23,586 bases of DNA from Scybalousia_A sp964626385 (lineage in GTDB: Bacteria > Bacteroidota > Bacteroidia > Bacteroidales > P3), in the NCBI GenBank assembly GCA_964626385.1, contig CAZVEO010000031.1, forward strand, positions 1-23,586, in the 5' to 3' direction. Within the stretch, counting starts at the first letter, position 1, and the number at the start of each line of letters is the position of its first letter. Of the stretch, positions 15,234 through 23,586 are shown piece by piece. The notes under the pieces were generated by a model. It was given only the letters and a program-made list of their open reading frames with translations, had not been told where the DNA came from and did not search any database. The position numbers were made by a program, and so were the translations under genes.

Positions 15234-18053
15234 TTATTCCTCCCACTTGATAACAAGATTTCTATCGCCAAAAGCATCATCTACTTTTCCACTCATTGGC
15301 CAATACTTATCATTGTATGGTAATGGAAAAGCAGCCTCTTGTCTTGTATAAGGTCTATCCCAATTATCAGCACATATAACTTGCATAGTATGAGGAGCGT
15401 TCATTATAAGATTATTTTTCTTATCTGCCTTACCCTCTTCTATATCTTTGACTTCTTTTCTTATTTGAATAAGTGCATCGCACAGACGGTCTATCTCACT
15501 CAAAGGCTCACTCTCTGTAGGTTCTATCATAAGGGTGCCGTGTACAGGGAAGGCAACAGTAGGAGCGTGGAAACCATAGTCCATAAGACGTTTTGCTATA
15601 TCTCCACATTGTACTCCACTACTCAAAGAAAATTGATTGCAATCCAAAATAAACTCATGCGCACACATTCCTTGAGAGCCATGATACAAGATATTGTAAT
15701 GGTCTTTTAATCTGCAACGCATATAATTAGCATTAAGTATTGCATAAGCCGTAGCCTCTTTCAAACCATCTCTACCAAGAAGTTTTAAGTAAGCGTATGT
15801 AATAGGCAGTAACATTGCTGAGCCAAAAGGAGTGGCAGATACAGGAGTACCTTTTTTCTCTGTAGGCAAATAATCAACAAGTTCTTTTGTACATGCAATA
15901 GGACCTACACCAGGACCACCACCACCATGAGGCATAGCAAATGTTTTGTGCAAATTCATATGACAAACATCTGCTCCTATGTAACCAGGGCCAGTCCAAC
16001 CAACTTGAGCATTCATATTTGCACCGTCCATATAAACCAAACCACCATTGGAATGTATTATATTAACAATGTCAAGTATTCTTTCCTCAAAGACTCCGTG
16101 CGTAGAAGGGTAGGTTATCATTAAGCAAGAAAGATTGTCTTTATTATCTTCTGCCTTTTGTCTCAAATCTTCCACATCTATTTCGCCGTCTTCAGTGGAT
16201 TTTACAATTATAATATCCATACCAGCCATTGCTGCAGAAGCAGGGTTTGTTCCATGTGCAGAAGCAGGTATCAAACATACAGTTCTGTTTGCTTGACCAT
16301 TGGCTATTTGATAATTTCTTATTGTTGTCAATCCTGCATACTCTCCCGCAGCACCAGAATTTGGTTGGAAACAAACTTTAGCAAAACCGGTTACTTCGGC
16401 AAGTATATCATTCATATTGTTTATCAGTTCCTCATAACCTAAGGCTTGATTCTTAGGCGCAAAAGGATGAATGTTTGTAAACTCTGGCCATGTGAAAGGA
16501 ATCATTTCCATAGCAGCATTAAGTTTCATTGTGCAGGAGCCCAAAGGTATCATGGCACGATTTAGAGATAAATCTTTTACTTCAAGTTTTTTAAGATATC
16601 TCATCATCTCTGTTTCCGAATGATACAAAGCAAAAACCTTCTCTGTCATAAAGGCAGAAGTACGTTGCAATTCTTTATTGATTATCTCTTTCTTGCAATA
16701 ACATTCGTCTAAAGCTTTAAACTCTTTGTTATTAGCCTTTGCAAGTACGGAAAGTATTGTATTTATATCTTCCTTAGAAGTTGTTTCGTCCAAAGAAATG
16801 GAGAATGTTTTTTCGTCTATGTAGTTAAAGTTTATCTCCTCTTTTAAAGCCTCTGTTTCAATGTTTTTTGTGCTAACAGAGGAAGTAAAGCAAAGAGTAT
16901 CAAAATAAACTTTATTTATTTGTTTGTAACCATAATTTTCCGCCTCACAAGCAAGTTTTTTTGCTAAACAGTGAATATCAAGAGCAATTTCTTTTATACC
17001 ATCCGCTCCATGATAACAAGCATACATAGCACTTACTATTGCCATAAGAGCTGTTGCGGTACATATGTTTGAGGTTGCTTTTTCACGCTTGATGTGTTGC
17101 TCTCTTGTTTGCAAAGCCAAACGAAAGGCTTTGTTTCCTTGCATATCTACGGTTTGACCTATTATTCTGCCTGGCAAATTACGTTTAAATTCATCTGTAG
17201 TTGCCAAAAAAGCAGCGTTAGGACCACCAAAACCCATAGGATTACCAAAACGTTGCGATGTACCAGTAACAGCGTCTGCTCCCATTTCTCCCGGAGGAGT
17301 CAAAAGAGCCAAAGACATCAAATCACAAGCCACAGCAACTCTTATTCCTTGTACTTTTGCATTGGATATAAATTGGCTGTAATCGTTAACTTCGCCATAT
17401 TTACTTATATATTGTACAATAGCACCAAAATAAGTATTATCCAATTTTATCTCATTTGCATTACCTATTACAAGTTCTATATTCTTTGGCAAAGCGCGGG
17501 TCTTTATAACCTCTATACATTGATCAAACAAGTTTTCATCAACAAAAAATTTATTTACATTGTCTTTTTGTTGTTGACGAGAACGAGAATAATAAAACAT
17601 AAGCATAGCCTCAGCGTCTGCTGTTGCTTCATCCAAAAGAGAGCAATTGGTTAAAGGCATAGAAGTTAAAGAGGCTACAAGAGTTTGGTAGGTAAACAAA
17701 GCCTCCAATCTTCCCTGAGAAATCTCCGCTTGATAAGGAGTATAAGAAGTATACCAGCCTGGGTTTTCTAAAATATTTCTTTGCAATACGGCAGGCAAAA
17801 TAGTATTGTAATAGCCCTGTCCTATATAAGATTTATATATTTTATTCTTTGCTGCTATGCTTTTTATATGATTAAGATATTCAAATTCATTCATTCCCAC
17901 GGGAAGATTCAAATCCTTTTTCAAACGAATTTGCTTTGGTATTGTTTTATCTATAAGTTCTTCTATCGAAGACACTCCTATGGTTTTGAGCATCTTCTCA
18001 ACATCTTGTGCCTGAGGTCCGTTGTGACGTTTGGCAAAATTATTTGTTATCAT
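15234..18053 (-). CDS. gcvP: Glycine dehydrogenase (decarboxylating), P-protein
   Basis: The pyridoxal-phosphate enzyme of the glycine cleavage system decarboxylates glycine and passes the aminomethyl group to lipoyl-GcvH. At 939 residues it is the fused single-chain type. The N-terminal half starts FAKRHNGP and contains GQGYYNTILPAVLQRNI and the YTPYQAEISQGRLE segment. The C-terminal half has the cofactor site NLHKTFAMPHGGGGPGVGP, with the Schiff-base lysine K703, and SAHGTNPASA. All family landmarks look intact. No gcvT or gcvH lies in this window, as is common in Bacteroidetes. The start is 73 bp after the fabD stop on the same strand with no clear promoter between, so joint transcription is likely. 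Its 3' end shares the terminator at 15172-15205. Confidence 0.97.
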   Translation of the reverse strand: MITNNFAKRHNGPQAQDVEKMLKTIGVSSIEELIDKTIPKQIRLKKDLNLPVGMNEFEYLNHIKSIAAKNKIYKSYIGQGYYNTILPAVLQRNILENPGWYTSYTPYQAEISQGRLEALFTYQTLVASLTSMPLTNCSLLDEATADAEAMLMFYYSRSRQQQKDNVNKFFVDENLFDQCIEVIKTRALPKNIELVIGNANEIKLDNTYFGAIVQYISKYGEVNDYSQFISNAKVQGIRVAVACDLMSLALLTPPGEMGADAVTGTSQRFGNPMGFGGPNAAFLATTDEFKRNLPGRIIGQTVDMQGNKAFRLALQTREQHIKREKATSNICTATALMAIVSAMYACYHGADGIKEIALDIHCLAKKLACEAENYGYKQINKVYFDTLCFTSSVSTKNIETEALKEEINFNYIDEKTFSISLDETTSKEDINTILSVLAKANNKEFKALDECYCKKEIINKELQRTSAFMTEKVFALYHSETEMMRYLKKLEVKDLSLNRAMIPLGSCTMKLNAAMEMIPFTWPEFTNIHPFAPKNQALGYEELINNMNDILAEVTGFAKVCFQPNSGAAGEYAGLTTIRNYQIANGQANRTVCLIPASAHGTNPASAAMAGMDIIIVKSTEDGEIDVEDLRQKAEDNKDNLSCLMITYPSTHGVFEERILDIVNIIHSNGGLVYMDGANMNAQVGWTGPGYIGADVCHMNLHKTFAMPHGGGGPGVGPIACTKELVDYLPTEKKGTPVSATPFGSAMLLPITYAYLKLLGRDGLKEATAYAILNANYMRCRLKDHYNILYHGSQGMCAHEFILDCNQFSLSSGVQCGDIAKRLMDYGFHAPTVAFPVHGTLMIEPTESEPLSEIDRLCDALIQIRKEVKDIEEGKADKKNNLIMNAPHTMQVICADNWDRPYTRQEAAFPLPYNDKYWPMSGKVDDAFGDRNLVIKWEE

Positions 18054-18126
18054 ATAACTATGCTTATTATTTTTTTATTAACTATTTTTTTTTCAAAAAG
18101 AATAGAACTCTGTTGAATACTAAAAT

Positions 18127-19035
18127 TTATATGCTTGCCGAAGATAAACTAACATCGGTCAATGTTTTCTTTATCATTCCTTGCAAAGCAGTACCAGGGC
18201 CAACCTCAATAAATTCTCTTGCTCCATCTTTATACATATTCTGAACTATTTTTGTCCAAAGAACAGATGAGGTTAGTTGTTTTACAAGATTTTCTTTTAT
18301 TTCTTCAGGTGAAGTATGAGGCAAGGCATCTACATTTTGATAAACAGGACATATAGGAGTAGCAAAAGTGGTATTTTTTATTCCTTCTGCCAACTCTTGT
18401 CTTGCACTTTCCATCAAAGGAGAATGAAAAGCACCTCCAACTTTCAAAGGCAAAGCACGTTTTGCTCCTTTTTCTTTTAATAATTCACAAGCCTTTGCAA
18501 TACCCTCCATAGAACCAGAGATTACCAATTGACCAGGGCAATTATAATTTGCAGGTACTACAACCTGGTCTGTTATGCTTTTGCAAACCTCTTCTACTAT
18601 CTTGTCCTCTAAGCCCATAATAGCGGCCATAGTACTAGGGTTGGCTTCGCAAGCTTTTTGCATAGCATTGGCACGAATGGAAACAAGTTTTAGTCCATCT
18701 TCAAAATTCATCGCTTTTGCAGCTACAAGAGCCGAAAATTCTCCCAAAGAATGACCAGCAACCATACTTGGAGCAAACTTTTCGCCCATAGCTTTAGCCA
18801 AAATAACCGAATGTAAAAACACAGCAGGCTGAGTAACCTTTGTTTGTTTAAGTTCTTCTTCAGTTCCGGAAAACATTATATCTGTAATTCTAAAACCAAG
18901 TATTTCATTGGCTTTTTCAAACATTGCTTTACACTCTTCATTATTATCATATAGGTCTTTTCCCATACCTATAAACTGAGCCCCTTGTCCGGGAAAAACA
19001 CAGGATAGCCCTGATTTATTCATTATTTCACTCAT
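18127..19035 (-). CDS. fabD: Malonyl-CoA:ACP transacylase
   Basis: FabD moves malonate from CoA to acyl carrier protein for fatty-acid chain building. With the start at 19035 the protein has 302 residues, the usual FabD length. It shows PGQGAQ (15-20), the nucleophile S96 in GHSLGEFSA, R121 in SIRANAMQ and the catalytic H204 in GGAFHSP. The open frame reaches 19092, but the extra 19 residues resemble no FabD N-terminus and would begin upstream of the -7 box at 19060-19067, so the start MSEIMNK is preferred; M at 19023 is the alternative. It precedes gcvP on the same strand and is divergent from nusB. Confidence 0.95.
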   Translation of the reverse strand: MSEIMNKSGLSCVFPGQGAQFIGMGKDLYDNNEECKAMFEKANEILGFRITDIMFSGTEEELKQTKVTQPAVFLHSVILAKAMGEKFAPSMVAGHSLGEFSALVAAKAMNFEDGLKLVSIRANAMQKACEANPSTMAAIMGLEDKIVEEVCKSITDQVVVPANYNCPGQLVISGSMEGIAKACELLKEKGAKRALPLKVGGAFHSPLMESARQELAEGIKNTTFATPICPVYQNVDALPHTSPEEIKENLVKQLTSSVLWTKIVQNMYKDGAREFIEVGPGTALQGMIKKTLTDVSLSSASI

Positions 19036-19059
19036 ATTTTTTACTCTTTTTACTTTTTG

Positions 19060-19092
19060 CAAAAATAAAACTTTTTTAGATAACTTGCACAA
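19060..19092 (-). promoter_or_regulatory. fabD promoter
   Basis: On the minus strand a -33 TTG lies at 19092-19090 and the -7 box TATTTTTG at 19067-19060, spacer 22 bp. Transcription would start near 19053, about 18 nt before ATG 19035. Its -33 element interlocks with that of the opposing nusB promoter in the 8-bp word TTGCACAA (19085-19092). Confidence 0.5.
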
Positions 19093-19117
19093 TTTCCAAA
19101 AAATAGTGTTACCTTTG
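19085..19117 (+). promoter_or_regulatory. nusB promoter
   Basis: TTG (19085-19087) and TACCTTTG (19110-19117) are 22 bp apart; the -7 box is a full match to TAnnTTTG. Transcription would start near 19124, about 50 nt before ATG 19174. It overlaps the fabD promoter head to tail, so RNA polymerase could hardly occupy both at once. Confidence 0.55.
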
Positions 19118-19173
19118 CATTCCGTTTTTAGAGTATCAATGGGCAGAGTTCTAACAATAAAAAAACTAAAAAA

Positions 19174-20160
19174 ATGCTAAATAGACATTTTTTGAGAGCA
19201 AAAGTTCTTCAATCTTTATACGCCTACCATATTGCGGGCAGAACAGACAGCAATATTCAGGAACATTGGATGTTTGCAAACATTGAGGAGATGTTTGATT
19301 TGGAAATATACCTGCTCTCTGTTCTTTTTGAAATCAAAGACATTGCTATTGAAGTGATAGAGGAGGGAAAAAATAAATTTCGTCCTACAGAACAAGAAAA
19401 AAAACCTTCATACAGATTTGTCAACAACCCTATGTTTGATTGTTTGGCAGAGTGTAAGCAACTGACTGATGGTATAAAAAGACTGCACATCAATTGGCAT
19501 GAGCAGAGTGAGTTGTTGAAACAAATATTTCTAAAATTTCGCAATTCTGACTCTTATAAGGAATATATGGAAGAGGATAATGTAACTTTTGAGCAACATA
19601 GAAGGGCTATTGTGCAGTTATTTAAAAATTACATTATCAAAAATTCTAATTTCTATGATTTGCTTATTGAGAAGAAATTTTCTTGGGAAGACGATTATGA
19701 ATATGTTTGTCAGATAGTAATAGTTTTATTGAGAAATTGGGAGGAAAAAGATGGGGAAAACAAACTTCTTTCCACACCTTTTGATAAAAAATCGGATGAT
19801 ATCGTTGAGACCGACCAAGATTTTATGAAAAATCTTTTTAGAAATACTCTTTTGCATGAGGAGGAGTATGACAAAATGATAAATAGAAGGATACTTAATT
19901 GGGATATGGATAGGTTGGCTTTCTTGGATACTTTAATAATTAAAATGGCAATAACCGAATTTATCTACTGCCCTATCATTCCGTTAAGAGTAACTTTGAA
20001 TGAGTATATAGAACTTTCCAAAGAATTCTCCACTGATAAGAGTCATTTGTTTATCAATGGTATTTTGGATAGAATAATAATAGATTTGAGAACTGAAAAT
20101 AAAATACATAAATATAACGATGATGAATATTTGTTGGAACAAACACAACTGCAAAAGTAG
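19174..20160 (+). CDS. nusB: Transcription antitermination factor NusB, long Bacteroidetes form
   Basis: NusB binds boxA RNA with NusE (S10) and promotes antitermination in rRNA operons. The protein has 328 residues, over twice the roughly 140 of E. coli NusB; Bacteroidetes versions carry such an N-terminal extension. It opens with MLNRHFLRAKVLQSLYAY, an RNA-binding-like first helix. The recognisable NusB fold is in the C-terminal third, with NWDMDRLAFLDTLIIKMAITEF, then LRVTLNEYIELSKEFSTDKSHLFINGILDRI, the family's most conserved segment. The start is the first ATG after the promoter. Its last 41 bp overlap the DUF1573 gene in another frame, suggesting coupled translation. Often yajC follows nusB in this phylum; here it does not. 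Confidence 0.93.
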   Translation: MLNRHFLRAKVLQSLYAYHIAGRTDSNIQEHWMFANIEEMFDLEIYLLSVLFEIKDIAIEVIEEGKNKFRPTEQEKKPSYRFVNNPMFDCLAECKQLTDGIKRLHINWHEQSELLKQIFLKFRNSDSYKEYMEEDNVTFEQHRRAIVQLFKNYIIKNSNFYDLLIEKKFSWEDDYEYVCQIVIVLLRNWEEKDGENKLLSTPFDKKSDDIVETDQDFMKNLFRNTLLHEEEYDKMINRRILNWDMDRLAFLDTLIIKMAITEFIYCPIIPLRVTLNEYIELSKEFSTDKSHLFINGILDRIIIDLRTENKIHKYNDDEYLLEQTQLQK

Positions 20161-20575
20161 TAAAATAAATACACTCCTAATTGTTTGCTTGGGTGTTTTA
20201 TTTTTATTGTTTGTTGGTTGTAGTAAGAATAAGGAAAATATAGATGTTTCAGTAATAGAAAATCAAGCGGCAATAAAGTTTGAGAATGACGTGCTTAATT
20301 TTCATACCATACGCTCCGGTGAAAAGGTAACGGGAAGTTTCAAATTTAAGAATGTTGGAGATAATGATTTGGTGATAGGTGATGTTTCTGCAAACTGTGG
20401 TTGTACGGTTGCTGATTATCCCAAAAATGCTATAAAACCCGGTGAGGAGGGTATGATTTCGGTTACCTATGATTCTAAGGGTACAAGTGGCATTCGTATA
20501 GAAAAACTTGTTACTGTTTCTTCTAATACCAATCCTTCAAGAACGGTGTTGAAAATTATTGCAGAAGTGGAATAA
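20120..20575 (+). CDS. DUF1573-domain lipoprotein
   Basis: The 151-residue protein starts inside nusB; a second ATG directly follows the first, and no later ATG could give a signal peptide. A basic N-region (KHNCKSSK) leads into a hydrophobic stretch and a lipobox ending FVGC with C34 as the lipidated residue. The mature part is a single DUF1573 (Ig-like) domain with NFHTIRSGEKVTGSFKFKN, NCGCTVADYPK and PGEEGMISVTYDSKG, all typical. Function is unknown for the family; location in the periplasm or at the outer membrane follows from the lipobox. It is followed by a hairpin terminator, so nusB and this gene likely form one transcript. Confidence 0.9.
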   Translation: MMNICWNKHNCKSSKINTLLIVCLGVLFLLFVGCSKNKENIDVSVIENQAAIKFENDVLNFHTIRSGEKVTGSFKFKNVGDNDLVIGDVSANCGCTVADYPKNAIKPGEEGMISVTYDSKGTSGIRIEKLVTVSSNTNPSRTVLKIIAEVE

Positions 20576-20592
20576 AAAAAATAATTGTTCGT

Positions 20593-20636
20593 ATGCAGAA
20601 ATGAAAAGAATAAAATCTTTCCTTTCTGTATTTTTT
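20593..20636 (+). terminator. Terminator after the nusB-DUF1573 operon
   Basis: CAGAAA (20596-20601) pairs with TTTCTG (20623-20628), and AAAGA (20605-20609) with TCTTT (20616-20620). Extra outer pairs are possible, and a run of six T follows at 20631-20636. It lies between the lipoprotein stop and trxB, so trxB probably has its own promoter, which I could not identify with confidence. Confidence 0.6.
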
Positions 20637-20670
20637 ATAAAGTTATAATAAGATAAAAAAACAAAAGAAT

Positions 20671-21609
20671 ATGGCTACAGAGATAAGAAAATGTGTTATC
20701 ATAGGTTCAGGTCCTGCAGGATATACGGCAGGTATTTACGCTTCAAGGGCGGGTTTAAAGCCATTGCTTTTTGAGGGTAATGCTCCCGGTGGTCAAATAA
20801 CTATGACACACCAAATAGATAATTTTCCCGGTTACCCTATGGGTATTTCTGGTGCGGGTCTTATGGAAGATATAAAAAAACAAGCCTTACGTTTTGAGGT
20901 AGAGATAGAGAACAAAGTTATAAAGCAAGTGGATTTTTCCAAACGTCCGTTTGTTCTTGTAACAGAGGATAATACTCAAATTTTGACTCAAAGTGTTATC
21001 ATTTCCACAGGAGCCTCTGCTCGTTGGTTGGGCTTGGAAAGTGAAAGAAAGTTTAGAGGAATGGGGGTAAGTACTTGTGCTACTTGTGATGGTTTTTTTT
21101 ATAGAAAAAAAGATGTTGCCGTTATAGGTGGAGGAGATACGGCGTGTAGCGAGGCTTTGTATCTTTCCACTATTTGCAACAAAGTATATCTTATAGTAAG
21201 AAGAGATGTTTTGAGAGCAAGTAAAGTGGTGCAAGATATGCTTTTAAGTAAAGAAAATATAGAAGTAATTTGGCAGCACAAACCTTTGGAAATCTTAGGT
21301 GATGAAAGCGGAGTGACAGGGCTTAGAATTGTTTCTTCCAATGGAGAAACAACTAAAGATATCAACCTTATGGGAGTTTTTGTTGCCATAGGGAATATTC
21401 CAAATACAGAAGTTTTCCAAGGGCAACTTGATATGGATGCTAATGGCTACATTCTTACAAAAGGAGCATCTTCTTATACGAGTGTGGAAGGTGTTTTTGC
21501 AGCAGGGGATGTGCAGGACGCTGTTTATAAACAAGCCATTGTGGCTGCTGGTTCAGGAGCTAAGGCCGCCATAGATTGCGAGCGTTGGCTGATGGAACAT
21601 CCTCTTTAA
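20671..21609 (+). CDS. trxB: Thioredoxin-disulfide reductase
   Basis: This flavoenzyme passes electrons from NADPH to thioredoxin. The 312 residues include the FAD motif GSGPAGYTAG (12-21), the redox pair C136 and C139 in CATCDGFFY, the NADPH-binding GGGDTACSEA (from 153), VRRDVLRAS (the position that selects NADPH), and the C-terminal FAD segment GVFAAGDVQDAVYKQAIVA. Length and all motifs match the bacterial low-molecular-weight type. It is 27 bp upstream of the Porin_10-type gene on the same strand, so the two may be cotranscribed. No thioredoxin gene is nearby. Confidence 0.97.
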   Translation: MATEIRKCVIIGSGPAGYTAGIYASRAGLKPLLFEGNAPGGQITMTHQIDNFPGYPMGISGAGLMEDIKKQALRFEVEIENKVIKQVDFSKRPFVLVTEDNTQILTQSVIISTGASARWLGLESERKFRGMGVSTCATCDGFFYRKKDVAVIGGGDTACSEALYLSTICNKVYLIVRRDVLRASKVVQDMLLSKENIEVIWQHKPLEILGDESGVTGLRIVSSNGETTKDINLMGVFVAIGNIPNTEVFQGQLDMDANGYILTKGASSYTSVEGVFAAGDVQDAVYKQAIVAAGSGAKAAIDCERWLMEHPL

Positions 21610-21636
21610 AGTAGAGATGTTTGCTATTTTCATTTT

Positions 21637-23472
21637 ATGAAAATAAATGTATTTATAATCTTTTTAATCTTTATCTTTGTTGTCCCAAGCTTTGTTTTGG
21701 GGCAACAAAGAGATTTTTCTGCTGAAACAAAAGATACTTCACTGCAAAAAGTTTTTTATTTTCATTCTTCTAAAACAGATTATATTGTCAAAGAGTTGTT
21801 TAGGCTTGATGATGATTTTTCTGATATACATTATTATGACCCAATACTTTTGCCTGATAATTCCATTTATCAATATCTTTCCCTTATGGGTACTCCAAGC
21901 CAAGACCTTATTTATAAAACAGAAAATATTCTTTCTTATCAGTTACAACCCAATAATTATAAACCATACGTTTTTATAAATAATACTCTGGACTCATATT
22001 CTCTTTTTTCTGCCAAGGTCAATGCTGTTAAGTATTTTCAAAATCAACAGGCTTACTCCGCTTTTTCTTATAGTGCTGGTACTGATGCACAACAATATTT
22101 TGATGTTGTTTTTGCAAAAAATTTATACAAAGGACTTAATTTACAGTTGGATTACAATGTCAATTATGCGGACGGAAATTTGGCTAACTCTCAGGTAATG
22201 AATCAGTTTTTTAATCTTTCCTTAAATTATATTTCACCCAAAGGACTCTACAAAAATTCTGCTGCCTTTGTGCATTCTCGTGCCTATATTTTGGAAAACG
22301 GAGGAATACTTGCCGATAGTTTGTTTATCAATAATGACTATTCTTCTATGGAAACCTATCCCACTTATTTGACAGGCGGTTGGTCCAAGTGGAAAACAAA
22401 CGAATTTTATTTCAATCAAGCACTTAGATTATCCACCAAACAAGATAAAAATTACGGAGCGTTGGTGCATAGCATAAGTTATGAAAAATATGCTCGTCTT
22501 TACACAGATGAAAACAAATTGCAGTTGGATAGCCTTGCTACCACATTGCAACGCAACTCTATTTATTGGACAAATGTTACAAAAAAAGAAATTCTTTTTC
22601 CTATTCATTTAGGACTCAATTACGATAGAATAACTTTTGCAGATTCTTTAGAAAAAAAACATTTTGATGTTTTTTCACCTGAATTGCGTCTATGTGTAAA
22701 AGACTATGCTGAGTTGTCTTACCTTCGTTCTTTTTCCAATAATATCTATAATAAGGACTACAATATTGCTTTTGCCATCCACCCTCCATTTAATATTGTA
22801 AGTACAAAATTTTATTTTAAAGCCAATTTACAAAACAAACAAGCCGACTATATATATTCTCACTATCAAACAGAAAATCTCCTTTGGAACAATTCCACCA
22901 ATAAGACAAAAACGCTTTCCTTTTCTTTGGGCTTACTATTCAAAGAATATTTGGCTTTGGAAATAAATTACTTTGATATAAAGGAGCGTTATTGGTTTGA
23001 TACTCTTTGTTCTTTACATTCGGGCAATACATCTTTATACCAGATAAACTTAAAAAATCATTTTTCTCTCAAAAACTTCGTTTTTAAAGGCATTTTGTCT
23101 TTACAAAAAGTCTCAAATGAAGATGTTTTGCGAGTACCTTTGCTTGCATTAAAACAATCTGTTTATTATTCTTTCTTTTTGATGAAAGGCAAATTGCCAA
23201 CACATTTTGGTATAGATATCAATTATTTTACTTCCTTTTATGCAGATAAATACCATACGCAAACAGGTATGTTTGTCCATCAACAAGAAACCAAAATAGG
23301 TAACCATCTTTACGCAGATATATTTTTAAGCATAAAAGTACAACGCTTTTCTATCTTCGCCTCACTTATACATCTAACCTCATTTATTGACCGCAATTAT
23401 TTTAATTCTCCTCTTTACCCTCACAATTCTTTTGCATTTAGATACGGTCTTCGCTGGCAATTCTTAGACTAA
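21637..23472 (+). CDS. Putative outer-membrane porin (Porin_10 family)
   Basis: It is predicted to be an outer-membrane beta barrel of Bacteroidetes. The 611 residues start with a signal peptide (about 1-22, MKINVFIIFLIFIFVVPSFVLG). The following part includes GTPSQDLIYK and the pattern of alternating aromatic strands typical of the family. The remainder shows many amphipathic 10-12-residue strands, rich in Y, F and N, ending in FRYGLRWQFLD, a barrel-type final strand with an aromatic near the C-terminus. No TonB box, plug or T9SS tail is visible. Substrate is unknown. It follows trxB closely and is followed by palindromic repeats rather than a standard terminator. Confidence 0.82.
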   Translation: MKINVFIIFLIFIFVVPSFVLGQQRDFSAETKDTSLQKVFYFHSSKTDYIVKELFRLDDDFSDIHYYDPILLPDNSIYQYLSLMGTPSQDLIYKTENILSYQLQPNNYKPYVFINNTLDSYSLFSAKVNAVKYFQNQQAYSAFSYSAGTDAQQYFDVVFAKNLYKGLNLQLDYNVNYADGNLANSQVMNQFFNLSLNYISPKGLYKNSAAFVHSRAYILENGGILADSLFINNDYSSMETYPTYLTGGWSKWKTNEFYFNQALRLSTKQDKNYGALVHSISYEKYARLYTDENKLQLDSLATTLQRNSIYWTNVTKKEILFPIHLGLNYDRITFADSLEKKHFDVFSPELRLCVKDYAELSYLRSFSNNIYNKDYNIAFAIHPPFNIVSTKFYFKANLQNKQADYIYSHYQTENLLWNNSTNKTKTLSFSLGLLFKEYLALEINYFDIKERYWFDTLCSLHSGNTSLYQINLKNHFSLKNFVFKGILSLQKVSNEDVLRVPLLALKQSVYYSFFLMKGKLPTHFGIDINYFTSFYADKYHTQTGMFVHQQETKIGNHLYADIFLSIKVQRFSIFASLIHLTSFIDRNYFNSPLYPHNSFAFRYGLRWQFLD

Positions 23473-23586
23473 CAGGCTCAGCCTGCAGCCCCGGCTGTTT
23501 TAAAGACGCTAAGCGTATGTGTTTTTTAACAGCTTTGCCCTTATAGAACACCCTGCGGGTGCACCCTGTGGGTGCAAAATCGGTTT
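23473..23586. repeat. Cluster of modular palindromes, right copy
   Basis: Five short self-complementary words lie in 103 bp: CAGGCT-C-AGCCTG (23473-23485), CAGCC-CC-GGCTG (23486-23497), ACGCT-A-AGCGT (23506-23516), CACCC-TGC-GGGTG (23549-23561) and GCACCC-TGT-GGGTGC (23561-23575). Block 23532-23550 is the exact reverse complement of 41-59. The final AAAATCGGTTT (23576-23586) recurs at 14298-14308 next to the MITE-like element. It starts one base after the porin stop codon. The element may continue past the window edge. Confidence 0.75.

Noticed and set aside
19036..19092. Longer N-terminus for FabD
   Set aside because: It would begin upstream of the -7 box and adds residues unlike the FabD family; the start at 19035 gives normal length.

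Overview
The window comes from a low-GC member of the Bacteroidetes, most likely Bacteroidales or a close relative. The evidence is the set of TAnnTTTG -7 boxes upstream of genes, the lack of consistent Shine-Dalgarno sites, a type IX secretion (T9SS) C-terminal sorting domain, a Porin_10-type outer-membrane protein, a GldF/GldG-type ABC-2 protein, a secreted GH3-serine hydrolase fusion, a long Bacteroidetes-type NusB and a single-chain glycine decarboxylase. No tRNA, rRNA, CRISPR array or intact transposase was seen.

Layout. Positions 1-417 carry a palindromic repeat, then a promoter-preceded structured RNA of about 190 nt ending in a strong intrinsic terminator, then a hairpin that buries the start codon of the next gene. 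Positions 418-2548 hold a restriction-modification pair: an N6-adenine methyltransferase overlapping a probable restriction endonuclease by 8 bp. Positions 2549-2912 are intergenic. Positions 2913-12295, minus strand, hold a four-gene cluster in transcription order: GH3-serine hydrolase, GldF-GldG fusion, DUF4340-like membrane protein, GH92 alpha-mannosidase. The GldFG gene also has its own candidate promoter. A divergent gene at 12429-14147 encodes a fused OppD-OppF-type ATPase. Positions 14148-14792 are non-coding but highly structured: a nested inverted repeat of about 120 bp, then a MITE-like element of about 320 bp with 20-bp imperfect terminal inverted repeats, a perfect 17-bp internal stem and a well-formed promoter. 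Positions 14793-15149 encode a tiny secreted protein that is almost only a T9SS sorting domain. It converges on gcvP across a shared hairpin terminator. fabD and gcvP run on the minus strand. Divergent from fabD are nusB and an overlapping DUF1573 lipoprotein, then trxB and a Porin_10-type protein. The window ends in another cluster of short palindromes sharing a 19-bp block, inverted, with the left end.

Function. Most protein genes are housekeeping or envelope functions: peptidoglycan or glycan processing, peptide uptake, fatty-acid initiation, glycine cleavage, redox and outer-membrane transport. The accessory and less explained parts are (i) the restriction-modification locus behind an attenuator-shaped RNA leader and a start-codon hairpin, (ii) the structured element at 14308-14627, and (iii) the dispersed family of modular palindromes. 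Regulatory claims rest on base-pairing read by eye; no folding, database or covariation search was run.
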